The notes: generated from the sequence alone by a model not told the origin. A DNA stretch of 32,926 bases from Psychrobacter sp. UBA3480 (GCF_002377945.1 NZ_DFQV01000013.1:41527-74452); one strand, 5' to 3'. Numbered from the stretch's first letter, positions 15,842-25,655 are shown. Numbers and translations: made by a program.

Positions 15842-15905
15842 GACATCCTCTTTTTAGACAATACATTCACTTTAAAAGTCGCCAGCTTAGGCTACTTCTC
15901 CATCA

Positions 15906-17129
15906 TCAAAAAATTCGCTTATCATCGACAGGCTTTGCAAATTTATTAATATTGGTTTCGATGTTTTTGGCAATATCTAGGTAATACTGTGCAAACTCAT
16001 CATCAGCTAAGACGCTTGGCACGCCCTTATCAACTTGTGCACGAATGCCACTAGCAAGTGGGAGCTGACCCAATAGCGGTACCTGATACTGCTCAGCGAT
16101 AAATTCACCGCCACCCGTACCAAAGATCGCTTCGGTGTGATTACAGTTGCTACAGGTATGTAGCGCCATGTTTTCAACTACGCCAAGCACAGGAATGTTG
16201 GTTTTGTTAAACATCTCAACGCCTTTTTGCGCATCGAGCAAGGCAACATGCTGCGGTGTCGTGACAATGACAGCACCCGTGACTGGAATACGCTGCGCCA
16301 ATGTCAGCTGTATATCACCCGTACCTGGCGGCATATCAATCACTAGATAGTCTAGCTGGGGCCAGTTGGTTTGATTATATAACTGCATCAATGCACCCGT
16401 GGCTTTTGGTCCACGCCATGCAACCGGCGTATTATCTCCATCAAGCAAGCTACCGATAGAGAGCATTGCCATACCATGCGCATCAACTGGCACGAACTGC
16501 TCGTTTTCCAGTTGCGGCTTCACATCAGCAACGCCTAGCATCGTTGGCATACTAGGACCATAGATATCGGCATCCAACACACCAACACGATTACCAAGCT
16601 TCTGTAATGCTAAAGCGATATTGACCGTGGTGGTCGATTTGCCAACACCGCCCTTACCTGATGCCACGACAATAATATGACGGATACGAGGATGCGCGGC
16701 CAATGATGCTTGCGTAGGTGCCGCTTTTGTAATCGGCGGCTCAGCGTTAGTGCTACTAGCATTGTTATTAGCGCCAGATGAAAGCTGAGATTCCATCGCA
16801 TTGGTTGTCTTTGGCATCTGCTTTGGTAAGCTTGAACCTGAACCCTTTTCTGGCGCAGGCAGACGCACATTCATATGAATCGTAGTAATACCATGTGGAT
16901 GTAGCAACTGCCCAAGCTCCTGCTGGATAACTTCAGGATTGCTGTCTTTCGGCAAACGCAGGTCTAAGGTAAGTGCTTCGCCATCACGCTCAAGTCCTGT
17001 AACCATCGTGGCAATACTGACGGCACCTATCTCATATCCAAGTAGGACTTTGTCGACGGCACTATCACGCTCTGCCTGCTGCTGAGGCGTTTCGGTTTTT
17101 GTGGTTTTTTTCTTCATAAAGTTAAACAT
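15906..17129 (-). CDS. mrp: Mrp/ApbC-type iron-sulfur carrier ATPase
   Basis: A P-loop ATPase that binds and transfers [4Fe-4S] clusters to apoproteins in the cytoplasm. The N-terminal domain (about 22-90) is a divergent MIP18 domain. Then comes a Ser/Asn/Ala-rich linker (about 91-145) and the deviant Walker A GKGGVGKST (158-166). DADIYGPSMP and the 'VIDMPPGTGD' Walker B segment follow, with C-x-x-C in HTCSNCNH for cluster bridging. The 407 residues are longer than E. coli Mrp (369) because of the linker. In Pseudomonas mrp is divergent from metG; here the ketone-body genes separate them by about 6.4 kb. Confidence 0.93.
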   Translation of the reverse strand: MFNFMKKKTTKTETPQQQAERDSAVDKVLLGYEIGAVSIATMVTGLERDGEALTLDLRLPKDSNPEVIQQELGQLLHPHGITTIHMNVRLPAPEKGSGSSLPKQMPKTTNAMESQLSSGANNNASSTNAEPPITKAAPTQASLAAHPRIRHIIVVASGKGGVGKSTTTVNIALALQKLGNRVGVLDADIYGPSMPTMLGVADVKPQLENEQFVPVDAHGMAMLSIGSLLDGDNTPVAWRGPKATGALMQLYNQTNWPQLDYLVIDMPPGTGDIQLTLAQRIPVTGAVIVTTPQHVALLDAQKGVEMFNKTNIPVLGVVENMALHTCSNCNHTEAIFGTGGGEFIAEQYQVPLLGQLPLASGIRAQVDKGVPSVLADDEFAQYYLDIAKNIETNINKFAKPVDDKRIF

Positions 17130-17268
17130 AGCTACTATTATGGCCTATACAAGTGGGTAGATCTGGCAAATCGCTCAAGTCATCTCATTGCGTATCTCAC
17201 AACCGATAGCGTTGATGAGTATATTAGCCAAACCTTCTATCGTGACAGTGTAGCTGAATTGGACGTAT

Positions 17269-17305
17269 AAAAAAACCACAACGCCAGTAGGTCTGACGTT
17301 GTGGT
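17269..17305 (-). terminator. bdhA terminator
   Basis: ACCACAACG (17275-17283) pairs with CGTTGTGGT (17297-17305), with an inner CAG/CTG pair and an A run giving a T run on the minus strand. It lies 20 nt past the bdhA stop. Confidence 0.88.
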
Positions 17306-17325
17306 ATATTCAAATTGTATATATA

Positions 17326-18126
17326 TTAATTCATAAACCAACCATGACTGGCCACGATAGATTGTCCAGTAAATACATTGGTTGGAAACGCCGCTAAAAA
17401 TAGCGCCAATTGGGCAATGTCTTCTACTGTCGTAAACTCTTTATCTACGGTATTAACCAGCATGATATCGTTAATAACCGACTCTTCACTGATGCCCTTT
17501 TCAGCTGCTTGCTCTGGGATTTGTTTTTCGACCAATGGCGTTTTGACAAACCCTGGACAAATTACATGCGAGCGTACTTTATGCGCTGCACCCTCTTTGG
17601 CCAATACACGGCACAGTCCTAGTAGTCCGTGCTTCGCGGTCACATAAGGGGCTTTATATAATGAGGCTTCATGCGAATGAGCAGAACCCATATAAATAAC
17701 TGTGCCGCCTTTATCGCCTTTATACATGTGCTTAATCGCTGCTTTAGTGGTCAAAAAAGCACCATCTAAGTGGATGTTAAGCATTTTTTTCCAATCGCTA
17801 AACGCCATTTTATCGATAGGGTCAATAATCTGAATACCAGCATTAGAAACCAAAATATCAATACTACCAAAAGTATCAACTAGCTGTTGTACACCATCGT
17901 TTACCGCATCTTCCGAGGTAACATCCATGGCAATTGCTATAGCACGTCCACCAGCAGCTTCAATAGCATCAACAGTTTTTTGTGCCGCTTCGAGATTGAT
18001 ATCAGCAATACCAACCGCTGCGCCTGCTTTTGCATAAGTTTCAGCGATGTCACGTCCGATACCACTTGCAGAGCCAGTGACTAATGCTACTTTGCCTGTC
18101 AAATCTTGTTCTAATTGGGTCGCCAT
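17326..18126 (-). CDS. bdhA: 3-Hydroxybutyrate dehydrogenase
   Basis: A short-chain dehydrogenase/reductase converting (R)-3-hydroxybutyrate and NAD+ to acetoacetate and NADH in the cytoplasm. The 266 residues show TGSASGIG (17-24) for cofactor binding, Asp at the end of the second strand (IADIN) favouring NAD over NADP, NAGIQ, and a catalytic Ser in [17 protein letters not shown] supplies the Tyr-x-x-x-Lys pair. The C-terminal SHGWFMN closely matches 3-hydroxybutyrate dehydrogenases (HGWFMQ or similar). Immediate upstream neighbours scoB and scoA encode the CoA transferase acting on its product. A 141-nt spacer with a 14-bp perfect hairpin separates it from scoB. Other SDR substrates are possible, but context makes this call strong. 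Confidence 0.92.
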   Translation of the reverse strand: MATQLEQDLTGKVALVTGSASGIGRDIAETYAKAGAAVGIADINLEAAQKTVDAIEAAGGRAIAIAMDVTSEDAVNDGVQQLVDTFGSIDILVSNAGIQIIDPIDKMAFSDWKKMLNIHLDGAFLTTKAAIKHMYKGDKGGTVIYMGSAHSHEASLYKAPYVTAKHGLLGLCRVLAKEGAAHKVRSHVICPGFVKTPLVEKQIPEQAAEKGISEESVINDIMLVNTVDKEFTTVEDIAQLALFLAAFPTNVFTGQSIVASHGWFMN

Positions 18127-18182
18127 ACATATTCCTTATCATGGTCTAAAATATTATTAGTTTTTATAAAATTGAACTGAAC

Positions 18183-18214
18183 AAATACGCCACTATAATC
18201 ATAGTGGCGTATTT
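18183..18214 (-). repeat. Perfect 14-bp hairpin between scoB and bdhA
   Basis: AAATACGCCACTAT (18183-18196), a 4-nt loop and ATAGTGGCGTATTT (18201-18214). There is no proper T run after it on the minus strand, so it looks more like an mRNA-processing or stabilising element than a full terminator. Confidence 0.75.
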
Positions 18215-18267
18215 ATTTGCGGGATAAAACATATTAATCTTACGACAGTCACTTTACTGTACAGAGT

Positions 18268-18897
18268 TTACTGAATAATACTTACTGGCGTTTTTTCTTG
18301 TAGTTCGTCAAAGCTCACACCATCTGCTAACTCAACCAGCTTTAGGCCATTATCAGTAACGTCTAATACAGCAAGCTCGGTGATGATACGATCAACCACG
18401 CCTTTTCCTGTCAATGGTAGCTCGCAATTGGCTAGAATTTTTGGTTCACCATGTTTATTGACCTGCTCCATCAATACAATCACACGCTGCACACCTGCGA
18501 CCAAATCCATCGCCCCGCCCATGCCTTTAACCATCTTCTTGGGAATCATCCAGTTGGCAAGGTCGCCTTTTTCTGAGACTTCCATTGCACCCAATATTGC
18601 CAAGTTGACATGACCACCACGAATCATTGAGAAAGACTCTGAGCTACTAAAATAGCTAGCACCTGCTTCTGCGGTCACCGTTTGCTTGCCCGCGTTAATC
18701 AAGTCCGCATCGACGTTTTCTGCTGTAGGGAACTCACCGATACCTAGCAAGCCATTCTCTGATTGTAGCCATACGTCTACGCCTTCAGGAATGTAGTTAG
18801 CGACCAACGTTGGGAGACCGATGCCTAGATTCACATAGTAGCCATCTTGTAGCTCTTTTGCAGCGCGTTGCGCCATTTGCTCTCTTGTCCATGCCAT
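18268..18897 (-). CDS. scoB: 3-Oxoacid CoA-transferase subunit B
   Basis: The beta subunit of succinyl-CoA:3-ketoacid CoA transferase, which moves CoA from succinyl-CoA to acetoacetate. The 209 residues contain [13 protein letters not shown] and the active-site segment [10 protein letters not shown], in which E47 corresponds to the glutamate that forms the thioester with CoA. The [17 protein letters not shown] segment typical of SCOT B subunits is present. It works with scoA encoded just upstream (141-nt spacer with a hairpin). An acetate-donor enzyme (AtoA type) is an alternative specificity, not separable by eye. Confidence 0.92.
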   Translation of the reverse strand: MAWTREQMAQRAAKELQDGYYVNLGIGLPTLVANYIPEGVDVWLQSENGLLGIGEFPTAENVDADLINAGKQTVTAEAGASYFSSSESFSMIRGGHVNLAILGAMEVSEKGDLANWMIPKKMVKGMGGAMDLVAGVQRVIVLMEQVNKHGEPKILANCELPLTGKGVVDRIITELAVLDVTDNGLKLVELADGVSFDELQEKTPVSIIQ

Positions 18898-18940
18898 GCT
18901 GATTTCCTTATTTTTTGCGATATTCTATTTTTATTCATTT

Positions 18941-18972
18941 AGACAGCCAGTTATCGAATCAATTGGCTGTCT
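18941..18972 (-). repeat. Hairpin between scoA and scoB
   Basis: AGACAGCCA (18941-18949) pairs with TGGCTGTCT (18964-18972), extended by three more pairs including one wobble. No T run follows on the minus strand before scoB. Confidence 0.7.
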
Positions 18973-19038
18973 GAACTATTATCAATCTAAAATTAACTAT
19001 TGATTTCACTTACGATTAAGCGTCGACCACGTTTTTAT

Positions 19039-19752
19039 TTACGCGCCTTCTACGGCTTTGGTCGTGGTTTTTTCGATACGTTTTTCAGGGCTAGCATTCA
19101 ATACAATACGCTGAACAAAAATACCCGGTAGATGCACTTCATCTGGATCAAATGTACCTGTTTCAACGATTTCTTCGACTTCGACGATCGTGATTTTACC
19201 GGCCATCGCACAATCTGGGTTAAAGTTACGAGCCGTTTTATTAAATATCAAATTGCCCGCTTTATCAGCTTTTTGCGCTTTGATTAAGGCGACATCAGCA
19301 CGTAATGAATGCTCAAGCACATAAGTACGACCATCAAAATCACGAGTCTCTTTGCCTTCAGCAACTAATGTACCCACGCCTGTTGCGGTATAAAACGCAG
19401 GAATACCAGCACCGCCTGAGCGCAATTTTTCAGCCAAGGTTCCTTGCGGCGTCAATTCAACTTCTAACTCGCCTGCCAAGTACTGGCGCTCAAACTCTTT
19501 GTTTTCGCCCACATAAGATGAAATCATTTTTTTGATTTGGCGTGTCTGTAGTAGCAGACCAAGACCGAAGTCATCGACACCAGCGTTATTACTGATACAG
19601 GTCAGTTCCTTAACTTTGCTATCACGCAGCGCTTCGATTAATGCTTCTGGAATACCGCATAGACCGAAGCCACCGATCGCGAGCGTTTGCCCGTCAGTTA
19701 CGACACCTTTTAGCGCTTCTTCGGCACTGTTATATACTTTTGACTGACTCAT
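19039..19752 (-). CDS. scoA: 3-Oxoacid CoA-transferase subunit A
   Basis: The alpha subunit of succinyl-CoA:3-ketoacid CoA transferase. The 237 residues carry the CoA-binding [13 protein letters not shown] (27-39), [13 protein letters not shown], and the conserved [20 protein letters not shown] and [20 protein letters not shown] (each block contiguous in the family). ATG at 19752 follows AGGAGACA. It has a plausible promoter of its own at 19919-19947, so it need not depend on atoE transcription. Together with scoB, bdhA and atoE it forms an acetoacetate/3-hydroxybutyrate catabolic set. Confidence 0.93.
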   Translation of the reverse strand: MSQSKVYNSAEEALKGVVTDGQTLAIGGFGLCGIPEALIEALRDSKVKELTCISNNAGVDDFGLGLLLQTRQIKKMISSYVGENKEFERQYLAGELEVELTPQGTLAEKLRSGGAGIPAFYTATGVGTLVAEGKETRDFDGRTYVLEHSLRADVALIKAQKADKAGNLIFNKTARNFNPDCAMAGKITIVEVEEIVETGTFDPDEVHLPGIFVQRIVLNASPEKRIEKTTTKAVEGA

Positions 19753-19903
19753 GCTTGTCTCCTATGACTGTTATTTATATTTTTAATCCGTGCATATATT
19801 AGGACATGCCCTAATGCTGAATTAAGTGTCTCAATTATCCGTTTGATTGTTGCTTTTAATAAAACCTAACAATGAAAATTCATCATGCTTATTTTTCTTT
19901 TGA

Positions 19904-19947
19904 GCGTTATAACGCCATATAGTCGATTCAATTTAAAAATAGTACAA
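19904..19947 (-). promoter_or_regulatory. Candidate scoA promoter with a palindrome at the start site
   Basis: On the minus strand TTGTAC (19942-19947), 17 nt, GACTAT (19919-19924), then the perfect 12-bp palindrome GCGTTATAACGC (19904-19915) over the predicted +1. The placement would suit a repressor. Confidence 0.5.
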
Positions 19948-20019
19948 GGCAACCGAGTGTAGATGTATATTAAATACTTCAAGCGAGGTTAACGCAGTAA
20001 TATTTTTATAGTGGAATGA

Positions 20020-21360
20020 CTATACCAATAGCCAGAACACGCCCATGATAATGGCACCAGAGACTGCCAGTACTATCAGACAGTAACCCATGATAGCTCG
20101 CGCATCCAAACCTGCAATACCCAATAATGGCAAAGCCCAAAACGGCTGAATCATATTAGTCCATGCATCACCCCACGCGATTGCCATGGCAGTAATGGCT
20201 GGACTAACGCCTAGCTCAATACCAGCAGGAATCATAACAGGGCCCTGTACTGCAAACTGTCCACCGCCCGACGGCACAAACACATTGACCAAGCCAGCAC
20301 TTAAAAATGCAAAGATCGGAAAGCTGTCTGCGGAAGCGGAATTGACAAAAAACTCAGTCACTTGCGTACTGATAGAGATACCACCTGCATTGGCACCCGT
20401 CATGATGCCCATGATGCCGCCGTAGAACGGGAACAATAGCACAATACCCGTGATGCCACCTATCCCTGAGTGTACGGCACGATAATAACGCTCTAGCGTG
20501 CCATGCGATAGCAAACCTATGAATAGGAATAGCCCAATGACGATGTTTAGCCCTAGGTTAAAACCGTTACTGCCAAACTCGCTGATATAGTACATCAGTG
20601 CTAAGGCCAATAAGATGACAGCAATAATACGGCTATCATCTAATTTTTGTGCAGGTGTGTCTCTTTGGGGTGCGACGTAGATCTCTTCTTTGATCAGTTT
20701 AGGATCAATAACCGTAGGATTTTTAGGGTGCATAAAGCGATTGACGAGTGGCAAAATAACGATGAGTAAACCCACTAGCAGCATGTTATAGCCTGCAAAT
20801 ACCGTTTGAGACAAAGGTACTGCTTCGGTCATAGTATTGCCTGACAGCGTCAGTAGCGTATCACCGCCCGAGCTAAGTGTCAGCGGTATCGAACCTGAAA
20901 AACCACCATGCCAAATTACAAAACCTGAATAGGCAGCCGCGACAAGCAAAGGGTAGTCGACGTTAGCGACTTTTCTGGCCAGTGCCTTTGCAAAGATTGC
21001 CCCGATGATTAAACCAAAGCCCCAGTTTATCCATGAGCCAACCAGTCCAACCAAGGTTGATACGATAATGGCAGTCGTAGGAGAGTGGACTCTACTAGCA
21101 AGATTGTCCAATAAGCGCTGAATAAATGGTGCACTAGCAAAGGCATAACCGGTCACTAGGACCAACGCCATTTGCATGGCAAAGCTATGTAGTGACCACA
21201 GTCCGTTGCCCCAGTGCCCTGCCATAGCAATAATGTCTTGGCCAGTAGTAGCCAGTCCTACAGCAAACGCTATAAGGGTCAAAACGATCGAAAATACGAA
21301 TGGGGATGGTAGATAGCGATTGACTAACTGCACGCTCATATTAGTGATGGCACTAAACAT
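20020..21360 (-). CDS. atoE: AtoE-family short-chain fatty acid / acetoacetate transporter
   Basis: An inner-membrane carrier of the AtoE family, implicated in uptake of acetoacetate and other short-chain acids. The 446-residue product has about 11-12 hydrophobic segments and family blocks including RYLPSPFVFSIVLTLIAF, WINWGFGLIIGA and FVPSGGGQFAVQGPVMIPAG. WGDAWTNMIQPFWALPLLGI lies near the end. I start at the ATG at 21360, which has AAGGA 8 nt upstream. The GTG two codons earlier (21366) would leave only 2 nt between AAGGA and the start. It is first in the minus-strand ketone-body set, 267 nt ahead of scoA, and divergent from a GntP permease. Confidence 0.9.
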   Translation of the reverse strand: MFSAITNMSVQLVNRYLPSPFVFSIVLTLIAFAVGLATTGQDIIAMAGHWGNGLWSLHSFAMQMALVLVTGYAFASAPFIQRLLDNLASRVHSPTTAIIVSTLVGLVGSWINWGFGLIIGAIFAKALARKVANVDYPLLVAAAYSGFVIWHGGFSGSIPLTLSSGGDTLLTLSGNTMTEAVPLSQTVFAGYNMLLVGLLIVILPLVNRFMHPKNPTVIDPKLIKEEIYVAPQRDTPAQKLDDSRIIAVILLALALMYYISEFGSNGFNLGLNIVIGLFLFIGLLSHGTLERYYRAVHSGIGGITGIVLLFPFYGGIMGIMTGANAGGISISTQVTEFFVNSASADSFPIFAFLSAGLVNVFVPSGGGQFAVQGPVMIPAGIELGVSPAITAMAIAWGDAWTNMIQPFWALPLLGIAGLDARAIMGYCLIVLAVSGAIIMGVFWLLV

Positions 21361-21769
21361 ATTCACATTCCTTGTAAATTTGATGTTTGGTTTTAAGAGT
21401 TGTTATTAGCGCTTTGTTGAATGTTTATCAGATTTAAGTGCGGTTACTGCCACTACGTCTGATAAAGGGCAAGCATTATATTTTACATTGGCATTCATAA
21501 CAATACATTCTATCTCGCTATATCATGCGTGAAACACTTGTGCTAACTTAACATATTATTTTCGTAGCGACTAGAAAATAACCATCAGCGCATGTGAGTC
21601 AACGCTGTGCAGGAGTTAAATTGTCGAGATATTAATGCTTAGCAGTCTATGAGTCTAGATTTATGTTTGATAAAACAGACCGAATAGGCTTATTTTGATT
21701 AATTTTATTGACCTATATCGACAAGCACGGCATACTCGCTGCCTTATTTTTTTGCCAAGGAGGGCCGTC
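21361..21769. promoter_or_regulatory. Divergent control region of atoE and the GntP permease
   Basis: About 409 nt without a gene. It holds the perfect inverted repeat TTTATCAGA (21424-21432) / TCTGATAAA (21458-21466), with centres 34 bp apart. A weak promoter for the permease lies at 21667-21696 (TTGATA, 18 nt, TATTTT). No sigma-54 GG-N10-GC promoter was found on a visual scan. No regulator gene is local. Confidence 0.45.
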
Positions 21770-23185
21770 ATGTTTAGTACACTTGCTATTGTCATTACCC
21801 TATTATTACTCATGTTCTTTGCTTATCGCGGTTATTCTGTGCTGATCCTAGCACCGATTATGGCGACATTAGCAGTCTTACTGTCAGGTGACTTCTTAAG
21901 TACCATTCCCGCTTATACCGACGTCTTTATGGGCGCGTTAAGTGGATTCTTACTCAAATTCTTCCCGATATTCTTGCTAGGCGCACTATTTGGACGCTTA
22001 ATGGCAGACTCTGGCGCAGCAACTGCCATTGCCAATACGGTCGTTGAAAAGCTCGGTGCTAGCAAAGCCATCCTCGCGGTGATTTTGGTCTGTGCTATTC
22101 TGACCTATGGCGGCGTATCGTTGTTCGTTGTGGCTTTTGCTATCTATCCAATCGCCAAAGACTTGTTTAGAGCGGCAGATATCCCAAAACGTTTGATTCC
22201 AGCAGCGATAGCCTTAGGATCATTTACGTTTACGATGACCGCATTACCAGGCACGCCAGCTATCCAGAACGCTATTCCAATTCCTTACTACAACACCAAT
22301 GTATTTGCCGCGCCTATTTTGGGCATCATCGGTGGTACGATCATGTTTGTTTGTGGTTGGATGTGGCTTCAGTCACGCGCCAGAAAAGCCAATGCAGCGG
22401 GCGAAGGTTATGGTCAGCATGACGAAGAAGATGTAGGCGGCGTTGGCGCAACGGCAAAAGAAGCTGAGGTATTAAACACTCATCATACTTCTTTTACCAT
22501 TGCGATGATTCCACTTGTATTGGTCATTGGCTTGAACGCTATATTGACCTATGTGGTATTCCCATCGATAGATTTCAGCAGTCTACAAACTCAATTCCCA
22601 GACTTGAATGTCGCAGGCTCACTTGGGTTGTGGTCAATTATTATCTCGTTGGTCGTGGCTTGTGTGGTGTTAATTCTGCTCCGTATCGGACATTGGAATA
22701 ACCTACAAAAAACCATTAACCGTGGTACTTATGATTCTATGTTGCCGATTTTTAATACCGCATCAGAAGTGGGCTACGGTGCGGTTATCGCGTCACTAGC
22801 AGGCTTCCTTATCATTCGTGATAGCATTCTAAACCTAAACCCTGACAACCCTCTGATCTCAGAAGCGGTCGCTATGACTACGCTTGCTGGTATCACAGGT
22901 TCCTCGTCTGGTGGTTTGAGTATTGCGCTGTCGACATTGGGTGAAGACTATCTCAGAATGGCAGTCAATGCCGGTATCGATCCTGAGCTAATGCACCGCG
23001 TAGCCGTCATGGCCGCAGGTGGACTTGATACGCTTCCGCACAGTGGCGCTGTCATCACCTTACTAGCCATTTGTGGTCTGACCCACAAACAGTCTTATTT
23101 GAACTTGGCGATGGTTACGATGGTCATTCCATTGATCGCTGTGGTCGCTGTTATTATTTTAGGTACGATGTTCGGTTCATTCTAA
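21770..23185 (+). CDS. GntP-family permease, probably for 3-hydroxybutyrate or another hydroxy acid
   Basis: An inner-membrane carrier of the GntP family (gluconate/hydroxy-acid symporters). The 471 residues show about 12-13 hydrophobic segments and the N-terminal LLLMFFAYRGYSVLILAPIM typical of a subgroup near hydroxybutyrate genes. FTMTALPGTPAIQNAIP and the later GSSSGGLSIALSTLG and HRVAVMAAGGLDTLPHSGAV are family signatures. I start at ATG 21770, just after a strong AAGGAGGG. The frame opens at a TTG at 21695, but those 25 residues do not look like the family start. A position divergent from atoE-scoAB-bdhA suggests it brings in 3-hydroxybutyrate; this is inference. A terminator follows. 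Confidence 0.85.
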   Translation: MFSTLAIVITLLLLMFFAYRGYSVLILAPIMATLAVLLSGDFLSTIPAYTDVFMGALSGFLLKFFPIFLLGALFGRLMADSGAATAIANTVVEKLGASKAILAVILVCAILTYGGVSLFVVAFAIYPIAKDLFRAADIPKRLIPAAIALGSFTFTMTALPGTPAIQNAIPIPYYNTNVFAAPILGIIGGTIMFVCGWMWLQSRARKANAAGEGYGQHDEEDVGGVGATAKEAEVLNTHHTSFTIAMIPLVLVIGLNAILTYVVFPSIDFSSLQTQFPDLNVAGSLGLWSIIISLVVACVVLILLRIGHWNNLQKTINRGTYDSMLPIFNTASEVGYGAVIASLAGFLIIRDSILNLNPDNPLISEAVAMTTLAGITGSSSGGLSIALSTLGEDYLRMAVNAGIDPELMHRVAVMAAGGLDTLPHSGAVITLLAICGLTHKQSYLNLAMVTMVIPLIAVVAVIILGTMFGSF

Positions 23186-23269
23186 GTTAGCTTAGTCATT
23201 TAATCATTTAGTCACTTAGCTAGTTATTATGACTAACTACTGGTATCTAAACGAATAATGGATAAATAG

Positions 23270-23304
23270 AAAACCCACTTGGCATACTGCTTGGTGGGTT
23301 TTTT
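23270..23304 (+). terminator. Terminator of the GntP permease
   Basis: AAAACCCAC (23270-23278) pairs with GTGGGTTTT (23294-23302), with an inner GCA-TAC-TGC stem and a T run, 85 nt past the stop. Confidence 0.88.
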
Positions 23305-23483
23305 CATGGTCGATTGATAACTAATCTATAATGACCAAATTCAATGCAAGGCTATTGTTTGTGGTTAATAAGTGCTTGCCAAATGAGAAGTAATTACTAA
23401 GGAATATCACAAATTTATTTGATTTACGGTATCATAGGCACACTTTTTGAATTTTTATTATTTTTAGAAGTTTTTAGCATTAA

Positions 23484-23526
23484 CGATGTCGCATCAAAGA
23501 GCGGTGAACCGCTTGAGATGTTCGAT
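23484..23526 (+). promoter_or_regulatory. Hairpin in the metG leader
   Basis: AGCGGT-GA-ACCGCT (23500-23513) is a perfect stem, extended by CATC (23492-23495) / GATG (23517-23520) and TCG/CGA beyond small bulges. It ends about 36 nt before the metG start. The short 2-nt loop means it could work as a DNA palindrome instead of an RNA hairpin. Confidence 0.45.
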
Positions 23527-23561
23527 AACTAACCCGTTTATATAAAAATATAGGTGATTTT

Positions 23562-25655
23562 GTGCGTGAGATTCTAGTAACCAGTGCGCTGCCCTACGCC
23601 AATGGCTATATCCATTTGGGGCATCTTGTAGAATATATTCAAACTGACATTTGGGTACGTGCGATGAAAGCGCAAGGCCATCAGGTCACCTATGTCTGCG
23701 CGGATGATGCACACGGTACGGCAATCATGCTCAAAGCAGAGGCCAATGGCGTAACGCCAGAGGAACAAATTGCCTCAGTGAAAGCCTCACATGAAGCGGA
23801 TTTTTCAAAGTTCCTGATCAACTTTGATAATTACCACAGCACTCATTCAGAAGAAAATAAACAGTTCTCTGAGCTGATTTATCGTCGTCTAAATGATGCT
23901 GGTCATATCAGCACAAAAGATGTCGAGCAGTTATTTGATCCTGAAAAGCAATTATTTCTAGCGGATCGCTTTGTCAAAGGTACTTGTCCAGAGTGTGATT
24001 CACCAGACCAGTACGGTGATAACTGCGAAGTATGCGGTACCACTTACGATGCAACAGATCTAAAAGACCCGCATTCGACACTGTCTAATGCAACGCCTGT
24101 GCTCAAAACCTCTAAGCATTATTTCTTTGATTTGCCAGAGTTTGAGCAGTTCTTACAGGACTGGACGCGCAGTGACAACCGTTTGCAAACGTCAGTCGCC
24201 AACAAACTTCAAGAATGGTTTGAGGCAGGACTTGCCAGCTGGGATATCTCACGCGATGCGCCCTACTTCGGCTTCCAAATTCCAGACACCCCAAGTGATG
24301 AGCCAGACAAATACTTTTATGTGTGGCTAGATGCGCCAGTCGGCTACATGGCAAGCTTTAAAAACCTATGTGATAAGCGTGCAGGGACAGACCAAGCGCT
24401 TGATTTTGACCGCTACTGGGCACAAGAAAACGAGCACAAAACCGAGGTTTATCACTTCATCGGCAAAGACATCGTTTACTTCCATGCCTTGTTTTGGCCA
24501 GCCATGCTAGCTGGTAGCGAATACCGTACACCGACTGGTGTTTTTGCCCATGGTTTCTTGATGGTCAATGGCGAAAAAATGAGTAAGTCACGTGGTACTT
24601 TTATCAAGGCCGAGACGTATGCTGAGCACTTACATCCTGAATATCTGCGTTATTATTTCGCCAGTAAACTGTCCGACAAAGTTGAAGACATCAACTTAGA
24701 TTTAGAAGACTTTATGCAAAAGGTCAACTCTGACTTGGTTGGTAAAGTCGTCAATATCGCCAGTCGTAGTGCAGGGTTCTTGGTTAAGAAATACGACGGC
24801 ATGCTTTCAGAAGTTTGCGTCGAGTCAGAGCTGTTAGAAGACATCACCAAAACGGGCGATGAGATTGCTGCTGCTTATGAGAATCGTGAATTCTCACGGG
24901 CTATGCGCTTAATTATGCAGTGTGCGGACAAGGCCAACGAATATATCGATGCCAAAAAACCATGGTCACTAGCGAAATTGGAAGGTACTGAGCAAGAAGT
25001 TCAAGACGTCTGCTCGGTCGCGATCAACATTTTCCGTCAATTGATGGTTTATCTTGCGCCAGTATTACCTGAGCTGACTAATAATGCCAAAGAGTTTTTG
25101 AACCTTGATGATCTAAGCTTTGCCAGTCGTAATGAGTGGTTACTAGGTCATAAAATCAATAAGTTCAAACCACTGATGCAACGTATCGAGGAAAAAGATA
25201 TTGAAGCGATGGTAGAGGATTCTAAAGCATCCTTAACCCAAGCAGACGCTCCTGCCGCGACGGAAAGTAGCAAGCCTGCCGCAAACGAAAAAGCACCTGC
25301 AACAAATGCAGATGCCGAACAGACTGACTATATTGGTATCGAAGACTTTGCCAAAGTTGAGATGAAAGTCGCACACGTTTTAGAGTGTAACCATGTAGAA
25401 GGTGCTGATAAGCTACTACAGTTCACGCTAGATGTTGGTGAAGACAAGCCACGTAACGTGTTTAGCGGTATTCGTAAGTTTTATGAGCCTGAGCAATTGA
25501 TTAATAAGAAAGTCATTTGCGTGACCAACCTTGCACCGCGTAAGATGAAATTTGGCATATCAGAAGGCATGGTATTGTCAACTGGCGAGCCAAAGACCGG
25601 CTTAACAGTCGTTACCTTGCCGGATGCTTGTGTTGTTGGTGACGTGCTGGCATAA
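23562..25655 (+). CDS. metG: Methionyl-tRNA synthetase
   Basis: Charges tRNA-Met with methionine for initiation and elongation, in the cytoplasm. The 697-residue product has the HIGH-type motif H18-L-G-H21, a zinc knuckle with two Cys pairs (CPEC...CEVC) and K339-M-S-K-S for ATP. An alpha-helical anticodon domain follows. After an Ala/Pro/Glu-rich linker (about 552-590) a C-terminal EMAPII-like tRNA-binding domain (about 595-697, [17 protein letters not shown]...) mediates dimerisation. E. coli MetRS is 676 residues; the extra length is mainly linker. The start is GTG with TAGGTGA upstream; [15 protein letters not shown] is the expected family beginning, so the start is secure. Confidence 0.97.
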   Translation: MREILVTSALPYANGYIHLGHLVEYIQTDIWVRAMKAQGHQVTYVCADDAHGTAIMLKAEANGVTPEEQIASVKASHEADFSKFLINFDNYHSTHSEENKQFSELIYRRLNDAGHISTKDVEQLFDPEKQLFLADRFVKGTCPECDSPDQYGDNCEVCGTTYDATDLKDPHSTLSNATPVLKTSKHYFFDLPEFEQFLQDWTRSDNRLQTSVANKLQEWFEAGLASWDISRDAPYFGFQIPDTPSDEPDKYFYVWLDAPVGYMASFKNLCDKRAGTDQALDFDRYWAQENEHKTEVYHFIGKDIVYFHALFWPAMLAGSEYRTPTGVFAHGFLMVNGEKMSKSRGTFIKAETYAEHLHPEYLRYYFASKLSDKVEDINLDLEDFMQKVNSDLVGKVVNIASRSAGFLVKKYDGMLSEVCVESELLEDITKTGDEIAAAYENREFSRAMRLIMQCADKANEYIDAKKPWSLAKLEGTEQEVQDVCSVAINIFRQLMVYLAPVLPELTNNAKEFLNLDDLSFASRNEWLLGHKINKFKPLMQRIEEKDIEAMVEDSKASLTQADAPAATESSKPAANEKAPATNADAEQTDYIGIEDFAKVEMKVAHVLECNHVEGADKLLQFTLDVGEDKPRNVFSGIRKFYEPEQLINKKVICVTNLAPRKMKFGISEGMVLSTGEPKTGLTVVTLPDACVVGDVLA

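Noticed and set aside
17378..17647. Plus-strand frames overlapping bdhA and other long antisense frames across the window
   Set aside because: They mirror strong, family-matched genes on the other strand and show no protein pattern or start signals of their own.
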